Assembly (NCBI GenBank): GCA_905221615.1
Contig: CAJNDT010000511.1
Span: 1-64,000 of the forward strand
DNA length: 64,000 bases
Origin: Symbiodinium sp. CCMP2592
Taxonomy: Eukaryota; Sar; Dinophyceae; Suessiales; Symbiodiniaceae
Direction: 5' to 3'
The notes beneath the pieces were generated by a model, which searched no databases, had not been told where the DNA came from, and saw only the letters and a list, made by a program, of their open reading frames with translations. Of the stretch, positions 11,601-19,228 are shown piece after piece. How positions within the stretch are numbered: the first letter of the stretch is position 1; every line of letters starts with the position of its first letter. The position numbers and the translations under genes are program-made.

Positions 11601-12796
11601 CATCAATCCCTAAGGGATCCTCGGCAAGAGCCAGAGGTACATCTGCACTCGCAAGTGCCTCATCGTCGTCAGTGCCCAAGGCAATGCCACCAGTGCCTAA
11701 CAAGGCAAACATGTCACCTCCACCTAAGACTCCTCCGCCAAAGGCGAAAGGAACAGTACCTTCAGATCCTCCGAGACCAAAAGGTCCTACCAGAAGAGGA
11801 GGTCAAAATCGGCGCATTCAACGAAAAGCAGCTAGAGAAGCCCACAACAGTGGACTCTGCAACCATGCAGACGCTGCACTTGGCGAAGCCAATCAAGGCC
11901 AGGCCATTAACACTATGTGCCGAAACATGGCAGTAAGACACGTCAGCTCTATCGATGCAACGGTAGAAGCAGCCGAGCAGTTTACACAACGCGTGCAACA
12001 GCACGTAGAAACATATGATGAAGAGGAACCGTGGAGCACGGAGTTTCTACCAGTCGTGGAAGTCCTATTCAGGAACTTGAGCAGCGACGAAACAACTGTC
12101 ATACATGACAATCATACGGTAACTATGCCTATTGAGAAATATCTCGACCTCCTCAGAATCGCACAATCATTGCGAAACTCTATCCAGAGAGACAAGGAGG
12201 AAAGAAAGGATCATCTTGACACCATCCAAGATACTCTATCCAGAGTGGAAATCCTTCTAACAGCACTGAAGGACTCAAAAACAGTCTTCAATCAATTGGT
12301 CCATTCCTCACTAGAGATAGAGCGAAGACATAAAAACCTCAAAAATGTCCTTGAGACACTTTTTGACGACCAAAGCTCTGAGGAAGACCAGTCAGAATCT
12401 GACCATGAAGAAGTCCTAACTCCTTCTGCAGCACAGTACTGGAACAGCCTTCATGCCCACGCCTTATCTCCCTCAGGAGATGAAAGTGAAAGATCATGGG
12501 CGTCCTCAGACGGACAGCTTGAAAGAAGAAGGGCCGAACGGGCAAAGGCTAAGCAGCCACAACCGGCTAAAGCCGAGGCAACTCCAATCAGCTCACAAGC
12601 TGCACCAAAGGCCGAGCCAAAGGCGACTACATCCAACCATGGATATGACACTGCAGACGCCGCCTTCACCAGGGCTGAGAACAGATTACTCGGAATCTTT
12701 TCAAGTTCCGAAGAAGATCACTCAGACCCGGATGAACCACATCCGAACGTCTATGCTCGAGCCTATGATCCAAACCTGGATCCAAATCTGAGATAA
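5639..12796 (+). CDS. Giant accessory ORF of copia element: Tpt1-like, Cys-rich finger, EEP nuclease-like, TM and zinc module
   Basis: 2,385 aa. The first ATG (5639) overlaps the pol stop; ATG 5873 (residue 79) is an attractive alternative, since residues 1-78 are hydrophobic and unlike the rest. Order: ~310-555 resembles Tpt1/KptA RNA 2'-phosphotransferase, with a winged-helix-like TPQEIALGVLLNTKSRF and an ART-like MHATDLQALSSILRHGL; ~600-930 is acidic and disordered; ~954-990 is a Cys cluster (CDLC, CYSC, CADC); ~1,138-1,590 resembles EEP nucleases, with N1147, E1192, H1393, GDLN (1426-1429) and DWHSPL (1577-1582); ~1,650-1,790 is SR-rich and acidic; ~1,813-1,831 is a membrane segment; ~1,889-1,925 is H/C..CxxC. 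The tail is acidic and coiled. The long uninterrupted frame implies recent selection. All domain names are inferences from short motifs. It could instead be a host-derived fusion captured downstream of pol. Confidence 0.6.
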   Translation: MVVVSFAGSTTMCWIFYLDCFPSKRKFVSASCVFIKIGHVHENYMFCIIRSRFQPRASQQSAFRANQAFLILFGHCAVMSTRSNFRSRDGHALPRAVQAYHERHPHMDSSYPESRREASRRNTEHGGHRIHKREKNHEPQFIIMGHQQVFNPHPRDLAQLISRYGHASGARLTLNSRHGVRLYEGVLQGPWDNSPLVYWDNNVGNHARDPRQFCTMLAHHLQTGLPPEVEQCVSLDGSGEYDYSSSVPKLADVTGLSPEMCFHILSKTNRVGRWLAHSTRHLQNQRPDLFAGQHNYLLDMFKLADAELAQYTPQEIALGVLLNTKSRFVVTMVYNKDGKAETTDAAVNIPPDANVLTMSKIFLSAVGGHGSRRTLPRAEEPDPEEERPRSHMTISDFMATGSNPVQSRAQRLSTNAPRPVGMEDFVRQNNPCYIMHATDLQALSSILRHGLVPSNLLAQVVTAPDFQALVNENSRSNRDTVQFSTLNLANPNPTMLRANKALLLVFDANNVVNEVTNLWQSQVGMFATPDVVHARTLSAVFAPSETLWVSSQYDELKSIGPWWADHCSEQMPSATYESKKWCANYGREIESALRKVARRNLPPEPPKARSSHKKSFSLPKTEADTAPNLEQTASAGEVPPKTETTAKEIHPRSKLARQAEADKDPDSLMGQLWNSDGTRSATEVLKITTGHKPPEPVQDTSANVVPPKEESSGTETEPEEPDPNQDRDEESDDESASSEKSSKSSSSSELRVDVNPSHKTNSAPAASEEKKESPTEEITEKLKKVKLDQPKPEAEYVQSSDEEPQKPKSPKKEKEKFLVLFDPETESYYRVNRSKLNLEYEEPADEEDLVREHERISARLRENRKHRISKSSSNPAMQQEMKERIWVSRWNRKIRSPLMIKDSEAPDEEEWDRPRDSASSSSAPPTKERFVGVRRTAMSLNQRIRLMTRPDNPLCDLCKQPTGYFCYSCGTIVCADCRLTPQGKQQMCECILPIDCLETSKVSAGMISEERQVLYEAILTHEDVDLAVQKINMYCDHARNSFMRAHPGVDPCSFDDIRKNPPNTYTSSTEAPTLEEYKSINKGHINIKDSRTSHPASFLSLTGYEDKLVLDAHYEIVRNRMAGVNEKREHIEGSNPDSVSLSLVVCNWGNMDRAPVPAGNPKKKLKPEKGFDYHPLIDMCFNNSAHITLVLEAGALASEYSIATMRQHEYRGMLIHSPPKEPEAPSMYIGVKGDPTTDISLVHHFYRHRTMKPKAGGPKKRLWACHGAVCRLTFGYHSTIKEAKEWVHPYSGQRMTRDEYMKIIGYDPLKGKNPDKDGPTDGSYLSPEAWLTLSDLDPSPVLCEWNGHVEGDEPPEEDFESYAEIFSQEASNDLDEMWCTKGPYKVITIAIVHFNSYMTHKEEQRRELVNAFLNEVLPFKPDVIAGDLNNIASRLTLKGGDVHPRNGLFSLYLEKKLAAFNRIAGRHSQVRHLCLNNSDQHRLARADRLPPDPAKKVADLDCINSYILDWSKTPHTASPSPRDATPAAERTYWERVSDMWQDMNRNRDIDIRLFVSVKQYYSTFSNLDLWLSPSDKDWHSPLGFTIQPILTKGKHNRSDAQVQKIADKRQAYKQRNAEYWDYKDSFVYSSGNSWYDRQQPQGSYHRYGRFWERPQPERPSEPEGSPPRRSQASSSSSQQDLPRSRSRPQRASLVDKLNMSLEELDTLEEQQEEEHLIREMESVIEEHERETSNLMSAQRDEDEQEEESSSRRRRRKSSRPPSAPSSKALRTAATAAGLSNWFGHPNQGGAKGESIKTDEPSLPNSLTSEQDFSVFSIAWNVFLLLMGLHWMWKQLTRAPIRCMDRQQSNAKAAAKRPPPFLEPENEPQTREPLGPNRVNSGETTDLRPVWHTSRSEVYHLSDSCYQLKQAKDVSRKVLCKTCLQAVQVAEIRRNDPFQRGDTRSRGTERDIERFQTYDDASTTPHMRQLFSDALHSQMAEEAMQITYTSIPKGSSARARGTSALASASSSSVPKAMPPVPNKANMSPPPKTPPPKAKGTVPSDPPRPKGPTRRGGQNRRIQRKAAREAHNSGLCNHADAALGEANQGQAINTMCRNMAVRHVSSIDATVEAAEQFTQRVQQHVETYDEEEPWSTEFLPVVEVLFRNLSSDETTVIHDNHTVTMPIEKYLDLLRIAQSLRNSIQRDKEERKDHLDTIQDTLSRVEILLTALKDSKTVFNQLVHSSLEIERRHKNLKNVLETLFDDQSSEEDQSESDHEEVLTPSAAQYWNSLHAHALSPSGDESERSWASSDGQLERRRAERAKAKQPQPAKAEATPISSQAAPKAEPKATTSNHGYDTADAAFTRAENRLLGIFSSSEEDHSDPDEPHPNVYARAYDPNLDPNLR
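5695..5740 (+). repeat. Short direct repeat, copy 1 (start of accessory ORF region)
   Basis: The stretch around 5700-5735 (tccgtctaaaagaaaattt then gtgtctg) closely matches 13,082-13,117 near the presumed 3' end of the element. The shared core is taaaagaaaatt-w-gtgtctg. One copy sits between the pol stop and ATG 5873, the other downstream of ORF2. It might be a transcription-start or processing element used both in the LTR and internally; this is inference from position only. Confidence 0.4.
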
Positions 12797-13379
12797 GGAA
12801 AATCTCAGAGTTTCACAACAGTGACTCACAAGGCTCTAACAAGAGCACAGTGAAGGGCTGCATAATTCGATAGAAGAACATTACCAGACCTGATCCTGTA
12901 CAGACGATCTCTCTGACCAATGTGCATGAAAGAGTTCAAAAGGAGTGATTTCAAGAGTGACTTCAACAGTGTACTTCAGTGCTATACCTAGCATAAACAA
13001 TATGCTGTTTTTATCATGAGTCCAAACTCCGCAACTGTGACAGTGGGCATAATAGTATATGTGTGAATGTGCGGCCATGCTTCCGGTAAAAGAAAATTAG
13101 TGTCTGTTTGTTTGCGTAAACCTCTAAAGGGGTAGCTCTAACAGGTACCTACAGCAATGGCTGCATGCTCATACATATACATTCCGCTGCCCATTGGCTC
13201 ACAGTGGTTTTACCATATTGAGACAAGACAAGCTCTCCTTGCGTAGCAAGACAAAACAACTACTGTCCGTGTGCAGGGCGCTGCCCTTTGATCCTTAGGG
13301 AATAAACTGGTCATACACCTCCTAACAAGGAGCATTTCCTTGTGGGTGTATCGGCTCACCCCCCCCCCCTTACAGGAGA
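12797..13379. other. Non-coding tail of copia element, probable 3' LTR region
   Basis: No convincing ORF. It contains the short repeat at 13,082 and a small hairpin near 13,330 (CAAGGA facing TCCTTG), then a run of C at about 13,362. A 3' LTR is expected here from position but its ends cannot be set without the 5' copy. Confidence 0.4.
13082..13117 (+). repeat. Short direct repeat, copy 2 (near presumed 3' end of copia element)
   Basis: Matches the segment at 5700-5735 over about 25 of 30 bases (core taaaagaaaatt-a-gtgtctg). It falls in the non-coding stretch 12,797-13,440 where the 3' LTR is expected. No other coding or structural signal was found nearby. Confidence 0.4.
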
Positions 13380-13434
13380 CCCCTTTAAAGGGGGGGCTTC
13401 AAGGGGGGCTTAAGCCCCCCTTTGTCAAAGGGGG
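13380..13434. repeat. Cluster of G/C-run palindromes
   Basis: Three palindromes follow each other: CCCCTTTAAAGGGG (13,380-13,393), a perfect 22-bp palindrome centred on CTTAAG with six-G/six-C arms (13,401-13,422), and a 19-nt stem with arms CCCCCTTTG/CAAAGGGGG around one base (13,416-13,434). The segments overlap, so alternative hairpins are possible. It lies between the copia tail and the helicase remnant. Confidence 0.8.
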
Positions 13435-13439
13435 TGGGG

Positions 13440-14349
13440 CCCATCCTCAGGTGTGGACAGGGCACATCGCCTACTCGTACGATGCCGGAGTAGGGAACGA
13501 AGTAGTTTTGTCCCTGAAAGTTCACCCATCCCCGGATGTCACAAAGATCTTCAACAAGCCCCACCTCCGCAGGGGTATCCAATCCGAATAGGCACTCGGA
13601 AATAGACGGGCAGACCGTCAAGCTGGTGCCAGGCGGAGGCTCCGTCCCGTGATCATAGCGATGTCCAAGGCTTGACCATTGAACAGTATGAAGCGGCCCC
13701 CCAGGCGAGGTGCGCGTGAGCCATGCGCCCGGAAGGGTAGGGTGGAGGAGCAAGCTGAGCAAGTCCACAAATGCCAACCGGCTTCGCAGTGAGGCGCGCT
13801 AGGGTGTTGAGCTGCACATCGCCTTTACCCCCACCGGTGAGCTGCCGCGGATCTCCAGTACGGATAACGAGCTGGCAATCCGCATTGGCCAAGATGGCGG
13901 CCGATGCCGGAAGGCCCTCTTGTTGCCCTTCGTCAATGACAATGACATGGGCGTTTTTGAGAAACTCCTTCACCTCGTTGTAGGATGAGTACCTTAACTG
14001 GAGGGCACCCGATTCTTGCGTAAGTAGAAGCATATGCGCGCTGCCAACGGATGGAGAGGTGTGCCGCGTGTCCTGGCCTCTTGTGTCATCCGTGGCGAAT
14101 TCCCCCAGCCCAGCAGCCAGCCGCTCCCGTGCACTGTGTCAAGGTACAGCCGTAGCCGAACGGAGGTCGTTCACTGAGGAGGAGAGCAGCTGAGGGCACC
14201 GAGTTCCTGCAACGGACATCGTTCCTCGGCGTGTCCAGAGCGGCCATAACCTGCCCAACAGCAGCTTCCTCAAGTCCTCTGCTGCGGTAAAAGTGGAGGG
14301 AGTGGAAGGCCCACTCAAGTTCTTCCCAAGTCAGACACAAGGATTGCAA
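13440..14349 (-). pseudogene. SF1 (UPF1-like) helicase fragment
   Basis: On the minus strand, 14,033 to 13,653 encodes a helicase core piece: VIVIDEGQQ (motif II, DExQ) followed about 25 residues later by RTGDPRQL (motif III), the spacing and wording of superfamily-1 helicases such as UPF1 and related DNA/RNA helicases. A second frame, 13,777 to 13,440, continues the protein-like reading with a frameshift. A third frame upstream (14,349-14,086) may be the preceding portion. No clean Walker A is visible. Several frame changes in under 1 kb suggest a decayed copy; introns could explain some breaks. Helicase class is inferred from two motifs only. Confidence 0.5.
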
Positions 14350-17300
14350 GCATGCCGGATATCGAGCTGAAGCCAGCAGGCTTTTTGGCTGCTGACCTGA
14401 AGAACGCGCTATTTCTGGCCCGGACTCCGCAGAGCTGGCTTCGATGTGCGGGACTTGAAGAGTGCAGGGTACTCGGCCGCTGATTGCAAAGAGGCAGGTT
14501 TCTCAATGAGTGAGTGTGGCAGTGTCTATCCTGGACAAGGAGCTACAAGAAGCTGGTTCACACGTGCGTTGTTGCATCGTTTAGGCTCGCCTTGAAAGCA
14601 TGAGCTTTCAAAGATTGCCATGTCCAGACTTGTCACCGAGTCCCAAGGGCCACGTGCGAGCCAAGCCCCAAATCCGGACAAGATGGTGTGGATGAGAGCT
14701 TGCATGACCATGCCGCACTTCAGGTGGATGCTTGGGATGGGGTGTGCAATAATCGTGATGAGCTTGTTTCATTTTGGCATGCGGAAGTCTCGAGATAAGT
14801 GCGGGATATTTGCCAAACGACACAATCAACAGCCGGGCGACTCACGACTCAGCACCTTTGGATCCTGTTGGTTTCGGTCAGTGGCCGACATGCTTTGTCG
14901 TGTACCTTTTGCCCGTGATGAGCCAGGCTGGAGGGTGGACCCAACAGTTGCAGCATTTGGGCAAGGCGAGTTTGGCGGCAGGTGCTTCATGTGCAGGACA
15001 GTGACGCAGCTGGACTTGCAGCAACATTTGGATGAGACGTTGGCCAGGAGCACTGAGGGCAGCTGGCTTTGCTCAGGCTAACTGGCTCGTTCGGAGCACG
15101 GGACATGTGATAGCGAGGTGACTTGCATTGTGGCCGCTTTGTGTGCACAGTAGCTCTTGTTCAAGCATAGTGTGGGCAGTGAAAGTCTGCACTCTCGCAT
15201 TGAACGACAGGTTCGGAGTATCCGGGACTGCAACTTTTCCGCAGACGCCTCAGAGGTTTTCTTTGTAATATGTTTCAGCTTCATTGCGCAACCCAGGTGA
15301 GTAATGCTGGTCCTGCGCAGGCAAGACTCGCAATAGGATCGAGGCATTTGAATTGTAAGAAGAGCATAGTGCCTTACCGTGTCATCTTGGATGTCTTGAT
15401 GCTGTCGCAGTGTATCCCAGCCGTACGTTTGCTTGATCCCATCCTGCTTGCTGCGCAGCCCGCTCATCTCCGTGTCAGAGGCGGGCGCATCCAGATTTGG
15501 CCGGCAGCCATCGTTTCAGAGATCGGCGATTTGTCCGAACAACGATCCCACAATCTAGAGGATGGATGATGTGATCCACATTGCAAGGTTGAACTTTGTG
15601 CCACAACGTCGGCATTGTTTTATTCTAGTGGTTTCAGATCGCTGGCACTTGGATCAGCTTGGTCGTGCACATGTGCCAGGCAGAATTGCAGTTTTTTGAA
15701 CGACGGTTGTGACATCCAGCCCTGTCCTTGAGCCTATGACCTTTTTTGAGGCACCGGATGCTTCAAAGTCTTGCAAAGTGCAGAGCATCTCAGGCCCGCC
15801 GACCGGCAAGGTCTTCGTGTTTCTGCGAAGCCCGCTCCTAAATCTGTCTGTGTGTTCTGTGACATTCAAAGTCGTGCTGACTGGGTTGTACAGCATGTCA
15901 CTTCCTTGAGCTGCGCAGAGGACTGGCAAGCACTTTTGTGGAGTGCTTAAGAATCTCAAGGTGCTTGAATGCTGTGCCGTGACCCCAAATACATGACTTG
16001 AAGTGCTGGCGCCAGGCAGATGGTACGCCATGTCTAAACCTGCTGGACATGCCCATTGCCTGAGCGACCGTGTAGCACCTGAATGCAGTGATGCTTCTCG
16101 AGATTTTGGGCCCCTTTCCGTCTTGCCTGCCTACCTGCCGCGGAAGTTCTGTCGCTTTGTGATGCCTTGTTCGTGCTTGTTTGTGCAGTATGAGGCGTGG
16201 CCTGTCGGTCGGCAGAACGAAAGATGGTGAGGACTGCAGTGTACGTCTTGTTCAATTTGTAAGCTCTTCTGGCCGGACTTTCATGCTTATGTGCCAACAG
16301 GTCGACAGCTCCGACTCACATTATACATACATACACACATGGCCATAAATGTATATTGGACCTCAGAGTGTTGCCGGGTGGAAGGAGCGCTTCTTCATTG
16401 TGGGCATTCAGGCCTGGAGTTCCTGGAGTCCGGCCTAGGCTCGCCTCGAGTCGCATTGAGGCCGACGTGAGCGAACAGGGATCCGAGGAGTTACCTCTGG
16501 AGCACAAGACCCAGATGCCATGGACTGAGCTCGCAACCAGGTGAAGTTGTTGGAGTCGTGTCTCCGAGAGCGACAGCCGGAAAACCTGGAATCGGAACTT
16601 TGATGTGCAGCTGTGCACAGGCCCTTTTCAAGTTTTCTGAGCTTTGAGGCACGCAGTACATCGCCGCTCTCGTCCGTCATGCAGGAAGAAGAAACTACAA
16701 ATCAGCTGTGTTCGTGGATCAGGCCGTTGGAATCTGCTGCAGGAGCTGTCATCCGGCCTGCAGCAAGAAGCCATCGTGACCGACTGGCTGGCTTGTTTTG
16801 GCGATGACATGTGTTTCTGCGAAGTGTTTGCAGAATGCAAGGCAAGCGCTGGAGACGATGTTTCAAGCCCCTGCTTGAGCACTCCAAGTTTAATGCTTTT
16901 GTGAGATAGCATGCTGTGGCCTCCAAGGTGACATCACTCCATACGAGGAACCCAGGTGGATAGTGGGAGAGGCCTGCTATGCTCACGCAGTGGATTGCAC
17001 CCATTCGAGACAAATCGTCCGGGGCAGGTCTTCGAAACGCAAGCCCTCGGCGGCAAGTCCATTTTTTCGCCCGCAAAAGACGTGCGGCTGCTGAGATTCC
17101 TTGGAGCAGCTAAGCTTGAAACCTCACTTCTTAGCCAACAGGTCTCTCCAGCAAGGAGTTCCATTGTGGAAGAAGGCGTACAACACGCGGAATGCACATG
17201 ACATGTATTGACTTCACCCGAACACCCCAATCTTGCCCGTTTGAGTTCATGTATGCAGCACCTGCACTACCTGTGATCGCGCTGCTCGCAATGAGCTTGA

Positions 17301-17445
17301 GGATGCAGACAACAATTGCTGTCAATAGATGCAGCTGACATCTGTACGATTCACTGCCCCGGGCCCTGGACCACAGCATGGGCAGTTTCCCGCTCAATCT
17401 CTGCCGCAGATCACGTTTAGGTGTTTGACCTGAGGGTGTTCATTT
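14350..17445. other. Stretch without recognised gene
   Basis: Only short reading frames (<155 codons) with no recognisable motif on either strand and no strong repeat. It could be intron or intergenic DNA of the decayed genes on either side. No structured RNA was identified by eye. Confidence 0.5.
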
Positions 17446-17559
17446 ATGTCTCATGCTTTCTTGTTCGCGGTAGACTGTGACGTGGACTTTCTGCACGAGG
17501 TCGAGTCTCCCATTTCCACATCGGTTCCGGCACCTCTGCGAATGCTTACTCTCGAGCCC

Positions 17560-18032
17560 CTGCCACCAAGTCTTGGTTGGAAGCGAACAAGCTGCTGGAC
17601 GGAAATACTGAAGCAGCTGGACCTGTCAGGCTTGCAATCGACATGTACACAAGTTGCATCCCGAGAAGCAACCAAAGAGGAGTTGCTGAGGGTTCACACG
17701 GAGAATCACATCGAGCTGGTATCCAAGTCTTCTTCGGTTCCGAAGAAGAAGGGCAAAGACTGGGGATTGCTGCCTGGCCTGTTGGCCTCAGTCTTGCGTT
17801 GTAGATCCTGTAGGGCTCAGGTCTTTCAGTCAGGCTCTTGTACGTTTGCTAGCTTGTGAGCTGTCAGGCCATTCGGCCCTGATACTTACGCGAACGAGCA
17901 CACGCCGTACTGTACTTTTCTCTCTGCTGGTTGCTGGTTAGCCTTGGTCGACCACTGCTTGAGAGATACTGCCAGGCCAGTGAGCGATGCGGCGTGGCTA
18001 TGATACGTCCTCCGGGGCACCATGCCAGCGCC
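17560..18032 (+). pseudogene. Histone deacetylase (class II/HDA1-like) fragment
   Basis: Three blocks in order match the N-terminal half of an HDAC catalytic domain. At 17,610-17,710 one frame reads ASREATKEELLRVHTENHIE, similar to the conserved segment before the active site. From 17,881 a second frame reads DTYANEHTPYCTFLSAG. From 17,970 a third frame reads CGVAMIRPPGHHASAEG, containing the RPPGHH signature whose histidines act in catalysis. The frame change between the last two blocks, within about 90 nt, is too tight for an ordinary intron. The zinc-binding second half is absent: sequence switches at about 18,033 to the HNH-type gene. HDACs remove acetyl groups from histone lysines; this copy cannot encode a whole enzyme. 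Confidence 0.65.
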
Positions 18033-18033
18033 G

Positions 18034-18418
18034 AAGGCCATCGCCTTCACGTCCTGGAACGGCCACGCCTTCTTCTACAAGAGCGCCCGGGCCGTGGCCG
18101 GCTGCGAGTCCGAGCAGCGCCAGCGCTTCCGCCGGCTCAGGCGCGACAATCCAGTGCCGAGTTCAAGGAGTGGCAGGCCCAAGGTCTCCATGCGCGGGTT
18201 GTGCGAGTGGTCCGCGCTGCGGCTGCGGGTGCCGGCGGCAGGAGCTGCTCGCCCGGCAAGGGTGGATGTGCAAGCTGTGCGGCGCCCCCATCTTCGAGAT
18301 CGACCACGTCATCCCGGTGCAGTCCTTCTCCGGACAGCAGCAGGAGCTGCAGGCCCTGTGCTTGGAGTGTCATCGAACCAAGACGAGCCTGGAGGGCAAC
18401 CGCAGCACCACCCTGGAA
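18034..18418 (+). pseudogene. HNH nuclease-containing gene, 5' part (interrupted by YR retrotransposon)
   Basis: Three frames together give a plausible protein: AIAFTSWNGHAFFYKSARAV from about 18,040, then a short block, then from 18,237 a clear HNH nuclease motif: CKLCGAP, IDHVIPV, LCLECHRTK (two CxxC pairs, DH, and a final H/K). The gene stops at 18,418, exactly where the A1 repeat of the YR element begins. It resumes at 27,315: joining 18,418 to 27,315 gives Leu-Glu-Ser-Cys-Phe-Cys in one frame. The gene was therefore the insertion target. The combination with polymerase-like and helicase-like parts downstream suggests a virus-like or mobile-element origin. It already carried frameshifts. 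Confidence 0.6.
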
Positions 18419-18680
18419 GACGTTCTCCGCGGGCGGACAGAGTTGTCTTTGATTTATAGTCGCCCATAGAGGCGACGCGAAACGTAGGAATTTCAAATTT
18501 TACAACTTATTTAAAACCCGTGCGCTCTTGATTTCATGTCACACTTTTACTTTGGCGTGGAATCAGTTGTTCGAGTGCAAAAGCCTTTGGCCTAAGTTCA
18601 GTGTGTCCGTAGGTCACGTGTCAGCACAGGCACATAGCTGGGAAACACATTGCAGTGACCGTTGACTGAACAATTTTTCT
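18419..18680 (+). repeat. Split direct repeat A1
   Basis: 262 bp, identical by eye to A2 (26,801-27,062). It starts GACGTTCTCC and ends in the 30-bp block that is repeated again at 18,855-18,884. It forms the left end of the YR retrotransposon. Confidence 0.9.
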
Positions 18681-18854
18681 ACCGGGTTCCCAGACATCAC
18701 GGTCGCTGAGCTCATGGAGGGCGTCCCACTGGTCGGTAGGCCTAGTAAGTCTTCCTTGTATGGGTGGAAGGAGCAGCCGGCGACCACAACGTTGGATGAT
18801 CTTCTTGTTTCCTCCGTGTGGAGGAACCCTGCGCTGGCGGCGAAGGGCAGAGTT
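18681..18854 (+). repeat. 174-nt copy of the element's own pol inserted in the leader
   Basis: Identical by eye and in the same orientation as 24,708-24,881 inside the pol ORF (the start of the RT region). It is flanked by two copies of a 30-bp block (18,651-18,680 and 18,855-18,884) that is otherwise the end of repeat A. This pattern fits insertion during reverse transcription by template switching. Confidence 0.9.
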
Positions 18855-18884
18855 TGCAGTGACCGTTGACTGAACAATTTTTCT
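18855..18884 (+). repeat. 30-bp repeat flanking the pol-derived insert
   Basis: Second copy of the last 30 bp of repeat A (first at 18,651-18,680; also 27,033-27,062). It begins TGCAGTGACC and ends AATTTTTCT, and lies 10 nt before the ATG at 18,895. Confidence 0.9.
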
Positions 18885-18894
18885 CTGCCGTCCC

Positions 18895-19197
18895 ATGGAC
18901 TTCGGCGACGCCCTCGCCGCTGGTTCTTCAGGCCGTTCCGAGGACTCTACCAGCACTCGCGAGCTTCACAGTCAGCACATTTACGAGCTCCAATTGGAGG
19001 TCAACGCCCTCCGTGCTGAAATCCAAACTCTCAGGTCCGCATTGCAGGCTTTGGAAGAGTCCCTTGCTCGTGCCTGGGTGAACCAGACCGGCCATCACCA
19101 ACGTCTCTCGTGGCTGGAGGGGATCATTCAGAGCTTGAGGTCTGCCTGTCGGGTGTTTCTTGAGCCTGGCGTGCAGTCTGCCGCAGATCTGCCATAA
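18895..19197 (+). CDS. Small coiled-coil protein of YR retrotransposon
   Basis: 100 aa from ATG 18,895, which lies just after the 30-bp repeat that closes the leader. Residues ~22-60 (HIYELQLEVNALRAEIQTLR and following) have Leu/Ile/Val spaced in heptads, typical of a parallel coiled coil. A second amphipathic helix follows at ~68-88. There is no zinc motif or catalytic signature. It ends 31 nt before the ATG of the recombinase ORF. It may be an oligomerising structural or regulatory protein; no function is recognised. Confidence 0.55.
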   Translation: MDFGDALAAGSSGRSEDSTSTRELHSQHIYELQLEVNALRAEIQTLRSALQALEESLARAWVNQTGHHQRLSWLEGIIQSLRSACRVFLEPGVQSAADLP

Positions 19198-19228
19198 TTT
19201 TGACCTTTGCTGACTTTTCAATTGGGAT

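Larger units (their letters stand above)
1..12796 (+). mobile_element. Ty1/copia-type LTR retrotransposon, 5' end outside window
   Basis: The block holds a Gag tail, an integrase-RT-RNase H polyprotein in copia order (integrase before RT), and a very large downstream ORF, all on the + strand. The 5' LTR, PBS and most of gag lie before the window. The 3' LTR cannot be delimited because there is no partner copy to compare; it would be expected between 12,797 and about 13,440. ORF2 is included because it overlaps the pol stop and because its C-terminus (membrane segment plus zinc motif) resembles the C-terminal module of the second copia element in this window. Confidence 0.8.

Noticed and set aside
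14620..15081. 153-codon + strand frame
   Set aside because: No recognisable motif and starts and ends within featureless DNA; not supported as a gene.
18614..18956. Minus-strand frames in the YR leader
   Set aside because: Antisense of the pol-derived insert and repeat A; the same frames recur antisense within pol at 24,629.
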